Shown: piece after piece, positions 23,048 through 34,689 of the stretch
Layout of the letters: the number at the start of each line of letters is the position of its first letter
Position numbering within the stretch: the first letter of the stretch is position 1
Source of the DNA: Microcebus murinus
Taxonomy: Eukaryota > Chordata > Mammalia > Primates > Cheirogaleidae
Reading direction: 5' to 3'
Assembly: GCF_040939455.1 (NCBI RefSeq)
Contig: NC_134104.1
Span: 142,760,501 to 142,824,500 of the forward strand
Length of the DNA: 64,000 nucleotides
Notes under the pieces: generated by a model
What the model was told of the DNA's origin: nothing
Databases searched by the model: none
What the model saw: the letters and a program-made list of their open reading frames with translations, nothing else
Translations under genes and position numbers: made by a program

Positions 23048-23383
23048 GTTTTTTTTGTTTTGTTTTTTTGAGACAGAGTCTCACTCTGTTGCCCGGACTA
23101 GAGTGCCGTGGTGTCAGCTTAGCTCACAGCAACCTCAAACTCACAGGCTAAAGCAATTCTCCTGCCTCAGCCTCCTGATTAGCTGGGACTACAGGCATGT
23201 ACCACCATGCCCAGCTATTTTTTTCTATATATTTTTAGTTGGCCAACTAATTTATTTCTATTTTTAGTAGAGATGGGGTCTCGCTCTTGCTCAAGCTGGT
23301 CTCAAACTCCTGACCTTGAGCTATCCCCCAGCCTTGGCCTCCCAGGGTGTTAGGATTACAGGTGTGAGCCACCACGCCCAGAC
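23048..23383 (-). mobile_element. Strepsirrhine-type Alu, reverse orientation, with target site duplication
   Basis: This is a full-length dimeric Alu in complement. It has the variants GAGTGCCGTGGTGTCAGCTTAGCTCACAGC and AACCTCAAACTC, and an extended middle containing TTAGTTGGCCAACTAA and TTTCTATTTTTAGTAGAG. I know this form from lemur and galago Alus; human Alus do not have it. TATTGGGCAG is present on both sides (23038-23047 and 23384-23393), a perfect 10-bp duplication marking the insertion. This is the best single clue to the source organism. Confidence 0.93.
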
Positions 23384-23394
23384 TATTGGGCAGT

Positions 23395-23742
23395 TTTAAG
23401 ACGCTGACATTCTATTTTTCAAAATAACACCTTGAATGGGCTACAAAATGCAACTTTGAGACTGCCTGAAATAGTTATGAAGGAAAACCACTATTACCTA
23501 GACAGTTATAAAATAAAATACAAAGAGTACCTGTTAGCAAAAGGAGACACGTGGATAATAATCCTGATTCTAAACTATAAACCTTACAATTAACATTGTA
23601 GAAAATGTGAATTTGTGAAGTTATACAAACACTCTGGGTCTCATTTTGTTCATCATGTAAGAATTGAAGTTAAATAACATTACCTAATAATTTTTGGACA
23701 TAGGAATATAAAGCATAGCCAAGTGTTACCATGACTAATAAT
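23395..23742. other. No feature recognised
   Basis: Unassigned AT-rich DNA between an Alu and the rearranged L1. Confidence 0.4.
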
Positions 23743-23756
23743 AAAGGAATTTATAC

Positions 23757-24800
23757 TACTGGAGTTAGGTGATATCACATTGTGGTTTGATATGCATTTC
23801 TCTGATTATTAGTGCTATTGAGCATTTTTTCATGTGTTTGCTGTACACTAGTCTGTCTTCTTTTGAAAAGCTTCTGTGTATGTCTTCTGACCACTTTTTA
23901 ATAAGGTCGCTTGATTTTTTCTTGCTGATTTGCTTGAGTTCTTTGTAGATTCAGATTATTAGCCCTATATTTGATAGATAGCTTGCAAATATTTTCTCCT
24001 ATTGTGTAGGTTGTCTATTAGCTCTTTTGATTGTTTCCTTGGCTGTGTAGAAGTTCTTTTAATTTAATCAAGTCCCATTTATTTATTGTTGTTGTGATTG
24101 CCCTTGGTGTTTTTATAAATTCTTTGCCTATGTCAATATCTAGAAGACTTTTTCCAACATTTTCTTCTAAAATTCTTATAGTTTCCTGTCTTAGATTTAA
24201 GTCTGTTGAATTAATTTTTGTGAGTGGTGAGAGATATGGATCTCGTTTCAATCTTCTACATTTGGCTTTCCAATTTTCCTAGCACCATTTGTAAAATAGG
24301 GATTCTTTTCTCCATTGTATATTGTTATGTACTTTGTCAAGTGTCAGATGGCTGAATGTGGATGGTTTTATATTTGGGTTCTCTGCTCTGCATTATTGAT
24401 CTATGTCACTGTTTTTTTGCCAGTACGATACAGTTTTGGTTACTATAGCCTTGTCATATAACTTAAAGTCTGGTAAAGTGATGCTTCCAGATTTTTTCCT
24501 TTTGCCTATGGTTGGTTTGTCTATTCAAAGTCTTTTCTGGTTACAAACAAAGCATAGAATTATTTTTTTCTAGATCTGAAAAAAAATGATGTTGGTATTT
24601 TGATGGGGATTGCATTGAATCTGTAAATCACTTTGGGTAGTACGGACATTTTAACAATGTTGATTCTGTTGATCCATGAGCATGATATGCTTTTTCATTT
24701 GTTTACATCATCTGCAATTTCCTTCCTCAGTAATGCATAGTTCTCTTTGTAGAGATCTTTCACATCCTCAGTTAAATATATTCCTAGGTATTTTATATGG
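23757..24800 (-). mobile_element. Inverted 5' part of a twin-primed L1 (ORF2, RT/C-terminal region)
   Basis: On the minus strand this is L1 ORF2. For example, a frame at 24018-24251 reads [20 protein letters not shown] and [16 protein letters not shown], typical of the region after the reverse transcriptase domain. It contains several stops and is not a functional gene. Its left edge on + (TACTGGAGTTAGGTGATATCACATTGTGG) is the complement of ORF2 sequence that, in an intact L1, lies directly before the sequence with which the next entry begins. So this segment was flipped with almost no loss. AAAGGAATTTA at 23743-23753 looks like the left target site duplication. Confidence 0.88.
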
Positions 24801-25489
24801 ATTTTATCAAAAAGACCCCAAACAATATATGCTGGTATGGATGTGGAGAGAACGGAACATTTATACACTGTTAGTGGGACTGCAAACTAGTGCAACCTCT
24901 ATGGAAAATAGTTTGGAGATTCCTCAAAGAACTATAAGTAGGCCTCCCATTTCATCCAGCAATCCCACTACTGGGTGTTTACCCAAAGGAAAAAAAAGTC
25001 ATTTTATCAAAAAGACACTTGTACTAGAATGTTTGTTGCATTACAATTCACAATCACAAAGATGTGGAATCAAGCCAAGTGCCCATCAATTCATGGGTAG
25101 ATTAGTAAAATGTGGTATATGTACACCATGTGGTACTCAGCCATAAAAAATGAATGAATACTTTTTACAACAATCTGGATGAAACTGGAGACCATCCTCC
25201 TAAGTAAAGTATGGCAAGAATGGAAAAAAACAAAAGAAAACACCACATGTACTCACTATTAAATTAGAGCTAACCAAGCAGCACTCATGTGCACAGATGG
25301 AAGTAAAACTTAAGGGAAATTGTGCAGGTGGGAGGAGGGAGGAGGGAATGGTGAAACCATACCTAACAGGTATAGTGCATACTATCTGGGTGATGGGCAT
25401 ACTTATAACTTTGACTCAACCAGTACAAAAGCAATCCATGTAACCAAAACATCTGTACCCCATAATATTCTGAAATAAAAAAAAAAAAA
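24801..25489 (+). mobile_element. Sense 3' part of the same L1: ORF2 end, 3' UTR, poly(A)
   Basis: From ATTTTATCAAAAAGAC at 24801 the ORF2 C-terminal region runs forward: GGATGTGGAGAGAACGGAAC, TTATACACTGTTAGTGGGACTGCAAACTAG, CAATCCCACTACTGGGTG and TACTCAGCCATAAAAAATGAATG. The 3' UTR follows, with a purine tract (GTGGGAGGAGGGAGGAGGG, 25329-25346), CTGGGTGATGGGCATACTTATAAC, TGTACCCCATAATATTCTGAAATA and an A run of 13. AAAGAAATTTA (25487-25497) matches the left flank AAAGGAATTTA (10 of 11), the likely target site duplication. The element is relatively young and of the same subfamily as the tails at 1-101 and 52385-52690. Confidence 0.92.
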
Positions 25490-25499
25490 GAAATTTAGA

Positions 25500-27810
25500 A
25501 GGGAAAGATCTATGTAACTAAAGTCAAACAAGGAGGCCTTGGCTTAACGATCAGACAGCAGGTGGTAAGAGAACTGATATCAAAAGTTGGAAAGATGGCA
25601 AAGTGCTTGGTAAAATTGTTACCAATAGTAACACAGGAAGCAAATCACATGCTTCACAAATATGAAGCTGGTGGAAAAGAAGATGTAGACAGACATGTTA
25701 GTAGTATGTGATGCCTTTGGCAAAGTGTTAAAAACAAAAAAGCAGATGAACTCTAGATAGAATTGGCTTGTTTGCAAATAGAAATGTTGAAAGCATTATA
25801 TTGGAAAAGCAGGGCTTCTAGATCCTGGTTATAATTTATAAAAAGGTTTTCAATGGAAACATGTCCAATAAGCTGATCATTTGATTAAAATGATGCATAC
25901 AAAAACCTAAGTAAGAATGTAGCATACATACTTATTGTTAACAAATTTTAGTGGATTAATGTACATCAGGGAAGAGATTTAAAAGGGTGTGGCCTTCATA
26001 CTTATTGTATGTAGACTCTTGGAAGTAACCTTGAGAGGGAAACATGGGAGAAGAGAGTGAAGAAGAGTGAGTGGGAGGGGAGCTAAGTGTAGCTATTAGC
26101 ACGTGGAATTTACTGAAATGAAAATAAAAGAAGCCTGCTGAGTTTTGAAAGACAGTTATTACCTAAGAATCCAAAAGCTTGAGACTTAAAATACCTTTTA
26201 GCTCTCAGATTTCTGCAGCCAAGAGGCAGAATGACAAAGTTGCACAACCTGCTCATATGGCCAAAGTAGATAATGGAAAAAGAGGAACCTCCCAGAGGGC
26301 ATTACTTCAAGAGTAAAGACAAGGTTAGTTAGTTGGTATTTGGGGTTGTCTCCAGCATGAGTGGCTTTTATGTGTGGTTATGTGTGGGGAAGAAGGAAAC
26401 AAGGAGATATATGGTGACCAGTAATATGTAAAGCTATAATTTTTATATTACTGAAAGTCAAAAAATATCAAGGACATCTGAATTTAATAATTATTGCTCA
26501 TGCCTAGGTATGCTACTATGTCTCAGCAATGTTTGGATAAGTAATAATATAAAGACATTTTTAAAAGTTGATGTATGAAATTTGCTTTTTCTTGCCTTTG
26601 CTTTAGGTAAAATTGATCATTATGTTCTTATCATGAAGTTTGTTCCCTAATTTGTGTTCATGTGACAATAGTAATATAAAAGATTAAAACATGAAGTAGA
26701 AATATATTCTAAGTGCAGAAAATCAGAACATGAAACAAATTTAAATAATTCAAAACTATAGAGTATATGTTTTCAGGAATGTTATTTTTCTTCTAAAGTA
26801 TTCATCATTTTCTATTAAAAATACTAATTAATAAGATAAAGTAAAAAATTTGGATAAAAATTTAATAAAACTATAATTGGCTTTATATTTTCAAAGGTAC
26901 TTAAGTTATATTCAGTACTTTTTAGCCATAAAGATATTGACAATTTTAGCCTTTAATGTCCACCTAGCTGCCAATGTAAATAATCAGTATTGTGTTTCAG
27001 GCATATCACCAGTTTTATCATATAAAAATACTAAACACAATTAAATTTGAATTAAACAGCAATAATTTTTAATACAAGTTTGTCCAAAATATTGCACGAC
27101 ACATATTTATTCTAAAAAATTATCCATTTTTACCTAAAATTCAAATTTAACTCTTGTATTTTATCTGGCAACTCTAATATAGGTACAAATTTAAGAGTGA
27201 TAGAATTTGCTTAAAATTGCAACACATTCTCGATCCACTACGTGTAACTGTTGCAAATAACAATGATGATAATCATAGGGAAATACATAAGGAATCATTA
27301 ATTGAAAAAACCATGAGCAGCAGCAAAATAGACACTTTGCAATATTAGGAACATATTTCAATGTTGAAGAAAACCATTGAATTCACACCCAGAGGAAAGA
27401 TTTGACATGTTAATCTGCCTTTTCTCTTACCTAAGTGCTTTCACTGCTCCAATCCTGCCTGCATTCTGAAGCAGTGTTCATCTTCATAGTTAGCAATGCA
27501 ACACATTTTCGTGGTATTGGAACACAGTTATCCTTCCTTTCTAGCCCATAAGGCAAAAGTCCCGGAGAAGGGTTTTTTGCCCCTAGGCCCTAAAACATTG
27601 CTAGCTGTGAGAGTGGAGGTTAAGAGTTATGACTCATACTCTACCAATGCTAAATCTTCGATCTTGAATAGCACTGGGGCACATATTCTTTAAGTGATTA
27701 TATGTGTGTGTTTTCTCACGGAATTCTGGACTTTCTAAAGCTGGAGCCCAGAGTAGGCACCTGTCATACCTAAGTGAAAAGATAAGACCAATAAAGTAGA
27801 CTGCAGATAC
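25500..27810. other. No gene or clear repeat recognised
   Basis: AT-rich DNA with no recognisable element or gene. Short frames at 27496-27822 match nothing I know. Confidence 0.4.
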
Positions 27811-27814
27811 AGTT

Positions 27815-28000
27815 CTCTCCAAATGTCTGTGCTCCCGTACATTTCCCAGTACCCCTTGCAGTCTCTCTTTTGTCCGTAAGATTAGTTCTGGCTCATAGAC
27901 TGTGAGCAGAAGAAGTGCTCCATGTCATATCTGTGCCTAAGCATTTCAGAGCTGGTGTAAAACCCTCACTGTCTCCTGCCATTGAGACTGTGTCGTTAAT
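27815..28000 (+). mobile_element. Possible ancient LTR-type repeat fragment
   Basis: TTTCCCAGTACCCCTTGCAGTC, TTAGTTCTGGCTCATAGACTGTGAGCAGAAGAAGTGCTCCATGTCATATCTGTGCC and GGTGTAAAACCCTC resemble a mammalian-wide LTR-type repeat (GGCCAATGAGATGTGAGCAGAAGTGATGTG type). The family is uncertain. Confidence 0.4.
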
Positions 28001-28253
28001 GGCAGCGCTTCAAGGTGACAGTGCTGCCATTCAAGAGCAAGTGGAAAAGAACCCCTTGCCAACCCACCTTAGACATGTAGAAAAGAGAGTTTTAATTTTT
28101 AAAGTAAAGAAAGAAAAAAAAAAGCAAAAATGTTTATTCACTGGGAGGAGATGGGGGTGAATGCATACCATCACACAGAAAAATATACCTCTAAGCAAAG
28201 GTATAATTTCTTCCACTTCCTGTTGAAGGTTACTAGATCTAACCTTACATGAA

Positions 28254-28306
28254 AATTGTGAAGCAATTTGAAGCAATTGTGAAGCAATCCCCACTTTAAT
28301 GTGGGG
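28254..28306. repeat. Short direct duplication beside a 6-bp hairpin
   Basis: ATTGTGAAGCAAT occurs at 28254-28266 and 28276-28288 with TTGAAGCA between, so the unit TTGTGAAGCAAT is duplicated. CCCCAC (28289-28294) and GTGGGG (28301-28306) form a perfect inverted repeat immediately after. Confidence 0.7.
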
Positions 28307-28454
28307 GAGCTATTTAATTTTTTCTTTTTTATTTGTAAACAAATTATCTTAGTGAACTACTTTATTTGGTGCTTTGGAAGTTTACCTACATAGAAATGAT
28401 ATGCAAATAAATTAATTTCTGGTTTTTTTTCCCCCAATATTTGTGTGTATATTC

Positions 28455-28950
28455 CAGGGTACTAGTTTCCTATGGCTATTGTAACAAATTACCACAAACT
28501 TGGTAAAAGAGTTATTCTCTCACAGTTTTGGAGGCCAGAATTCCTAAATCATTTTCATTGGGCTGAAACCAGGGCGTGTCAGCCAAGCGACACTCCCTCT
28601 AGAGGATGTAGAGGAGAATATTTTCCCTGTTTCTTCCAGCTTTTTTTTGGCTGCCAGTATTCCTTGGTTAGGAGCTACATCACTCCAGTCAAGCCTTCGT
28701 CTTTATATTACTTTCTCCTCTTCTGTCTGTGTGATCTCCTTTTACTTGACTCTTATGAAGACATTCGCCATTGGGTTTAAGGCCCATACAGATAATCCAG
28801 AATGATCTTTTTATCTCACGATCCTTAATTTAATCACATCTGCAAACACCCTTTTTTCCAAATAAGGTAACATTTACAGATTCTAGGTATTATGATATGA
28901 ATATATTTTTTTCTTTGGTGATGAGAGGGGGGCATTTTAAGCCTACCACA
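28455..28950 (-). mobile_element. MLT1-type (ERVL-MaLR) LTR, reverse orientation, near full length
   Basis: Read on +: TAGTTTCCTATGGCTATTGTAACAAATTACCACAAACTTGG, CTCACAGTTTTGGAGGCCAGAATTCC, GGGCTGAAACCAGGGCGTG, TTCCTTGGTTAGGAGC, CTCCTCTTCTGTCTGTGTGATCTCC, TGGGTTTAAGGCCCATACAGATAATCCAGAATGATCTTTTTATCTC, ATCCTTAATTTAATCACATCTGCAAACACCC, AGGTAACATTTACAGATTCTAGG and GGGGGGCATTTTAAGCCTACCACA. Piece order and length fit an MLT1 LTR (C/D type by impression). It carries no retroviral gene. Confidence 0.85.
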
Positions 28951-28954
28951 TCCA

Positions 28955-29685
28955 GTTTGGTTATTTTATTACATTGCCTAAAACTTCAGGACAATGTTAA
29001 GTAACAATAAGAGCGGTTATACTTAACAAGAGACTTGGTACAAAATTACTTAGTTTGCTATTATAAAAAGAAATATACGTTTTATGCTTTATGCCTCATT
29101 TTTGTTTTTTAGTCCTGTTTATAATTTTTTTCTATAAACTATTTATTCTTTCCTCTAATTAAAGTTTTACATAAAATTTTGTTCTCCTATAATTTATCTT
29201 TCTGTGAATTTATGTCCTTACTTCACATGTGGAATTATGTGGATATAATCATGTATGTGTGTATTTTCTTTTACCAAAACTGCCAAAAAATCATATATAC
29301 CTATTAATACTTATCCTGCTTTTATCTGCTCACATTGTGTGTGTGTTTGTGTATATATTTTCACATATCAATATATACTGGTGTGTCTCAGTATGACTAA
29401 CATCTCTGTACATAGTATATAAATATTGCTAGAGATTTAGAAATACATTTTCTCTGACTTTTTATTCTTTTAAATAATGTTACAAAGAGCATCTATGTAT
29501 GTTTCAAGCTGGCTAGTTAACTGTTAATAGTTACTTATGTATCTAAATACTTGATAAGAATGCAAAATTAAAAATCAAGAAAAGGAAGTATACTGTTAGA
29601 AGTGTCTTAGCCTATACATAGTAAAAGCAACCATTTAAATTTTTAAAATGAATTTTAGGCAATAAGTCAATAAAAGAGGTAAAGT
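28955..29685. other. No gene or clear repeat recognised
   Basis: AT-rich DNA with a GTGTGTGTTTGTGTATATA stretch near 29338-29358. Confidence 0.4.
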
Positions 29686-29689
29686 GATA

Positions 29690-30425
29690 TTATGAAAACA
29701 TTTAATTGATGCAAAATTGACAAAGAGGTAGAAAAAGGAAAGAAATAATGGACAGGATAAATAGGTGTCACTAAAAATGCATTTTAAATATAAAGACACA
29801 AATAAGAGAAAAATATTCTTTCCTCAGCCTGACCCATTTTAGAATAGATAGGATAGAAAAAATGTATGCCATGCTAACACTAGATTTAACAACCTAGAAT
29901 GGCTATATCGATGTCATACAAAACAGATGCAGAGCACACAAACACAAAATTACATGGGATAAAGAATGTTATGCCATAATAGTGAAGGACTCAATTTATC
30001 AAGAGGCCATAACAATTCCACATATACATGCACCTAAAAACATATCTTTATAATACATGAAGCAAAAACTGACAGAACTGTAAGGTAAAATAGATAAACC
30101 CACAATTACAGAAAATTTTTGATACTTCACTCTCAGTAATTTATAGAAGTGGAAAAGTCAGTAAGTCAGAAAAGTCAGTAAGAACATGGAAAACTTGAAA
30201 AACACTATCAACACACTTGACCAGTCTTCAAGTACACTTGACCACTATTCCATTGCACCCAACAATGTGTGTCAGTGTGTGCTTTGCTGTTTCCCCAAAA
30301 TGGCAAAATACACATTCTTTCCAAGTGCACATGAAAGATTGACTAAGATAGACCATATTCTGGGCCATAAAACAAGTCTCAATAAATGTAAAAGTATTCC
30401 CTTCCTTATATTCTAGGATAGGGTT
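29690..30425 (+). mobile_element. Old L1 ORF2 5' fragment (endonuclease region)
   Basis: ORF2 landmarks run in order: AAATATAAAGACACAAATAAG, GATAGAAAAAATGTATGCCATGCTAACAC, GGCTATATCGATGTCATACAAAACAGA, AATAGTGAAGGACTCAATTTATCAAGAGG, TACATGCACCTAAAAACATA, CATGAAGCAAAAACTGACAGAACTG, GCACATGAAAGATTGACTAAGATAGACCATATTCTGGGCCATAAAACAAGTCTCAATAAA. The order is interrupted at about 29808-29842 by a segment foreign to L1 (see the inverted repeat entries). A small duplication (GTCAGTAAG twice) is at 30157-30182. Confidence 0.75.
29810..29840. repeat. Left arm of a perfect 31-bp inverted repeat
   Basis: The 31 bases are the exact reverse complement of 30485-30515. The core includes CCTCAGCCTGACCC here and GGGTCAGGCTGAGG there. 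The arm sits inside an old L1 ORF2 fragment and breaks its normal order, so it looks like an insertion. Confidence 0.95.
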
Positions 30426-30484
30426 GACCAAACCTTACCACTGAATTAGGAGAATGGGAAGAATACAGTAATTAAGGAAAGATG

Positions 30485-30515
30485 AAAATGGGTCAGGCTG
30501 AGGAAAGAATATTTT
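30485..30515. repeat. Right arm of the perfect 31-bp inverted repeat
   Basis: Exact reverse complement of 29810-29840, about 644 bases away. It lies in sequence where I recognise no repeat, about 60 bases past the recognisable end of the L1 fragment, so this arm may be the original. Confidence 0.95.
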
Positions 30516-30519
30516 GGGG

Positions 30520-31295
30520 AAATCTGACAGGGGAGCAACAATGGTTCTGAAAAGAAAGAGTTTTAAGTAGTGTTACTATGGATTATATATTCTGTAAACA
30601 AATGGAAATAAAGAACATGATAGCTATTTTGAAATCATTTCATCATTACTGTACTATACCACATGGATTATGGTCACTGAAGTTGTATATCTAACACTTT
30701 TACAGAGACTAAAATATGATAAAAGTTGAAATGTAACTAGAATATCTTACAACACATTACTTTTGCTCTGATTCCTTGAATTATGTTTTATTTGTTTCTT
30801 TACAACTAATGAAACATTTCATGTGCCTGGTGATGTTTCTTTCTTTACTATTTCTTCTCCACTTTTAACCAGACAGAAAGTCTTTTTAGAAGTTCCCAAA
30901 AAAGGTTCCCCCAAGTCTTGTTATTTATAACTGGGTAATATGACCCTCCTCCATCCCCTCAACTACAAAAGAGATTTATAAAATACCTATAGAAGGTTGA
31001 AAGATTGTCATGATCAACTTACAGAAATTTAATTTATCATTTGTAGTCTGGCTACTATGAACAAAATCAGAATTTAAATCAAAGAATCTCTATGAAAAAA
31101 CATCAGTGATATTAAATATTTAAACTAAAATACTTTTAAAACATATAGCATGAAGTTTTTATTTTGTGTTTAAATATTTAAAAATATATTCATTTAATAA
31201 TCAATGGAAATGCATGAAACATTTATTAAAAGAATAATGAATACACTTTGTTTCTGGCTAAATAGTAGATTAAATCTTTAAAAGTTAAACATCAA
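30520..31295. other. No gene or clear repeat recognised
   Basis: AT-rich, unassigned DNA. Confidence 0.4.
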
Positions 31296-31299
31296 CATA

Positions 31300-31800
31300 T
31301 TCTATGATAGATAAAAAGCAGAAGCAACCCAAATATCTAATCACAGAAGAAATGATTAATTACACAGTGGAGTATTATGTAGTAGTGAGAAGGAATGAAC
31401 TACAGTTATATATAAAACCATGGATAAATCTTAGAAAATAAAATTGCATACAAAAAAAGTATGTACAAGAAACTATATATAGTATGTTTATATTTTTTGA
31501 GTTTTCATAAAAATCGAAAAGAGGAACAAATCTGAACAATGTATGAACTTAAAATATATACAAATATAGCATCAAACCACTGAAAAGGGGGCATGATGAA
31601 ACAAAAGTGAAGATAGTGAAGAAATATGGCATTGAAGTTATGGGATGGAATATGGGAGAATGTCATAGGTAGATTTTAACAGTATTGATAGTATTCTAGA
31701 TACTGTCTAGTTAGTGGATTTAGAGCTGTTTATTTTATGTTAAAATTTTATACATATTTCATAAGTACTTTTGGATAATCAAATATTTAATTTTTAAAAC
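31300..31800 (+). mobile_element. Old L1M 3' end, + orientation
   Basis: AAAGCAGAAGCAACCCAAATATCTAATCACAGAAG, GGAGTATTATGTAGTAGTGAGAAGGAATGAACTAC and CCATGGATAAATCTTAGAAAATAAAATTGCATAC follow the L1M ORF2 end and 3' UTR, ending in decayed AT-rich sequence. Confidence 0.65.
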
Positions 31801-32089
31801 ATTAAAATATAATGAAAAATCTTCTCCACAAGTCAGCTTTTTAATCCTTTGATAAAAATCCTACTTCATGGTTTTCTTACAGACAATTGTGTCTGAGAGC
31901 TACATAAAAGCATAAACAAAACAAAAGTTTATGAATACTAAAGAGGGAAAGAAAAAAGTTTATAAAAGAATATTAAATTTTGCCTATACCACATTAGGTC
32001 TGAGCAATGGAATAACAGCCATGTCTCTGACTCAGTATCATGGGAGATACAGAACTTAATAGCAACACAGGAAATGTTATGGAGTTGCT

Positions 32090-32462
32090 AATGTCTTAGA
32101 CCCTTCATGCTGCTATAACAAAATACCATAGACTGGATGGCTTACAAAGAACAGAGGTTTATTTTTCACAATTCTGGAAGCTGGAAGTCTGAGATCAGAG
32201 TCCTGGCCTACTCAGGTTTTGGTGAGGACCTTCTCCCTGGTTGCAGGTTGCCAACTTCTTGCTATATCCTTACATGGAGAAAAGAGAGAGAGGAAGAGAA
32301 CTCTCTGGGGTCTCCTTTATAAAGGCACTAATCCCATTCAGGCGGGTTTTACACTCATAACCTAATTATCTCCCAAGGAGTCCTAACAACACATTTGGTG
32401 TTAGGATTTCAACATATAAATTAAGGGGGGAGGGGGGGACAGAACCATTTAGTCTTTGCAGC
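32090..32462 (-). mobile_element. MLT1A/B-type (ERVL-MaLR) LTR, reverse orientation, near full length
   Basis: Very clear match in complement: CTTAGACCCTTCATGCTGCTATAACAAAATACCATAGACTGGATGGCTTACAAAGAACAGAGGTTTATTTTTCACAATTCTGGAAGC, GTGAGGACCTTCTCCCTGG, ACATGGAGAAAAGAG, CTCTCTGGGGTCTCCTTTATAAAGGCACTAATCCCATTCAGG, ACTCATAACCTAATTATCTCCC and GTTAGGATTTCAACATATAAATTAAGGGGGGAGGGGGGGACAGAACCATTTAGTCTTTGCA. A solo LTR or fragment without viral genes. Confidence 0.9.
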
Positions 32463-32469
32463 CAGTAAG

Positions 32470-34680
32470 AAGGGATGTGCATAAGGATGTTACATAGACA
32501 ATTTGAAGGCTCGCATTTTTCTAATGCTACTTTTTCAGTTTCCTGAATGAAAATGAATGGTACAAAATCCTTTTGTTTGCCCACAGAGAATGAATCCTGG
32601 ATGAAAAGGCACACTTTTGAGCTCTCAGTTTAAATATAGGGTGAAGCCCTTTCCTGGTAAGAAGAAATTACTAAAGGGTATTTTGCAGTATATCTGAGGG
32701 AGCAAACTTCCAGAGCATTACTGAAGATTGGTTGCTCAAAACAGTCATTGAGGGATTTGCGGTGGTGATGGCAATGAGAATAGGGATAACCAATGACTGA
32801 TGTAAGTTTAGTGACACCTTACAACTAACTCTAGAGAAGATAAGTCCAGACCACCACAGAAGCTGTGTATCATCTAACCAGGTACCATGTCTTCTAGCAG
32901 CAACTGCCTTTGGACATCAGCTTAAAAACACTTGTGCTCACTACTATTTTCTACAAACCTCAGATAATGTTCTTTTTCTCTTTTTAATTTGTGATCTTTT
33001 TGGAGAGCTGACTGGGTGGCCACATTAATCTCTACCAACTTTTGCCAATGGAATAATTCAGAGTTTTTCATTATTTGGATTATTCCAACCTTCTTTCACA
33101 ACGTTTCACTTTAGAGACTCAGGCCATGGAGATTGTACTCCTTGTATTTTTAGCTTCGCCTAAGCCAAGGCTACAAATGTGCCCTTCCCCCATACAATGC
33201 ATTCCGGATCCATTTGTTCTCTTTGTCAACTAATCCTTCCCTAGTGCACAGAATTGGGCTTAAGGTAGATTTTTTGCACCACTTAAGAAATAAAATAATG
33301 AGCAAGGTATGTCAAGAATTTATCAGGTGTACTGCTTTTAGGCAAATGAGATTTTCAGCAACAGAAAAGTTGGTTGGGGCCCCGCCTGACTGCTGTATCT
33401 TCCCTTTGTGAGTTTTATGATCAATACCGGGACCCTAACATCCATCTGGCTGAATATTCATTCCCTTGATGATCTCACTGTGGTGCTCTCTCTCTCCATT
33501 TCAGTCTAAATGCTCTCTGGCCTGGTTCAAAAATCACTTAGCAGGTATATATATATATATCTTTTTGACTTACAGCACTACCTTTTCTCTCCTAACAGAC
33601 CTGTAGATTCTGGCCAAGTTATACTCTTTCAGCGTTTTTTTTCCAGTCATGATTTTTTTCTTGTCGTAGATAAGTGCCAAATGAGATATCCTATTTACTT
33701 ATGTAATACTCTTTGTTTATTACTAATGTTCTTCCGTATATGTTCTCATTGATATCAGTGCCAAATATCTTCCATAAATGGAGGGCCTTTTGTTCCTGGC
33801 TTCATTTTATTTAACACTCCCTCTGAATAGGTTAGGGACTTGTGTTCTCTAGTAAGTCAGACAAGTTGTTCTAAAACATTTTTGTGTTTTCTATGATGTA
33901 TATCAGAACATCCCCCAAATTTTAAAACTTTTAAATTTACTTCTTTACTGTCTGGTCAAGTGAATTCATTAGAATGCATGAAGTTGGAATGACATTGTTA
34001 GAGAAATAACACTGAATTTGTTTTCAAAATAACTGGGAAATTTTGATATTTAAATATTATTTACAAAAAATAGAGTCATTCACAACTAACTGAAATACTC
34101 CAGTGCATTAAATTAGGGTTAATAACCGTTGTGCATAAAGAAACATTCTTAAACATTTTTATCTTAAGCAGAGAGACCAGCTTAGATTTTATCCACCTCA
34201 AGTTAGTGAATACATCCAGCAGGAAGATGTACAAATACTTCAAGAAACGCTGAGAAATATTCCTGTTTATATACATCTCATGAGAGGATTTAAGGGTTTC
34301 TACTGTCCCCTAAACATAAGAGCTGGTTAGATGCTTTTCTTCTCTTTCTAGCAAACTTTATTTCCTATAATCTATTAAATTTATTATATGCTTCAGATTG
34401 GTTAAAGCAAATATGTTTGTATTTCATAGAGAGAGGTCCAGTCTTCAAGTTTCATAAGGAAGATGATGCATGCGATGAGTTTAGAAACCACAATGGAGAT
34501 AGTGGCAGTTAATAAAGTTCAGCCTACTTAACACTTATTTTATTAATAGGTTTCTTTTTCCAGTCTTCCTTAGTATGTAAGATGCAAAGGAACTGTGTGA
34601 ATGCCTAGACTCTCTTACATACAGACATGGTAATAGGACATAGTTTTTAGAGAGAAACCCTATAGCTCATATCTAATATG
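32470..34680. other. No gene or clear repeat recognised
   Basis: Unassigned DNA with a short TA microsatellite at 33547-33560. Frames at 33214-33752 have no recognisable similarity. Confidence 0.4.
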
Positions 34681-34689
34681 TTTCCCAGA

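Noticed and set aside
23040..23267. 75-codon frame starting near an Alu
   Set aside because: It is Alu sequence read through (the usual [15 protein letters not shown] peptide) without gene context.
24018..24251. Possible functional L1 ORF2
   Set aside because: The minus-strand ORF2 is interrupted by many stops, lacks its N-terminal half and is cut by the inversion.
24676..25146. 156-codon + strand frame
   Set aside because: It crosses the L1 inversion junction near 24800, so it is antisense L1 joined to sense L1 and has no meaning as a gene.
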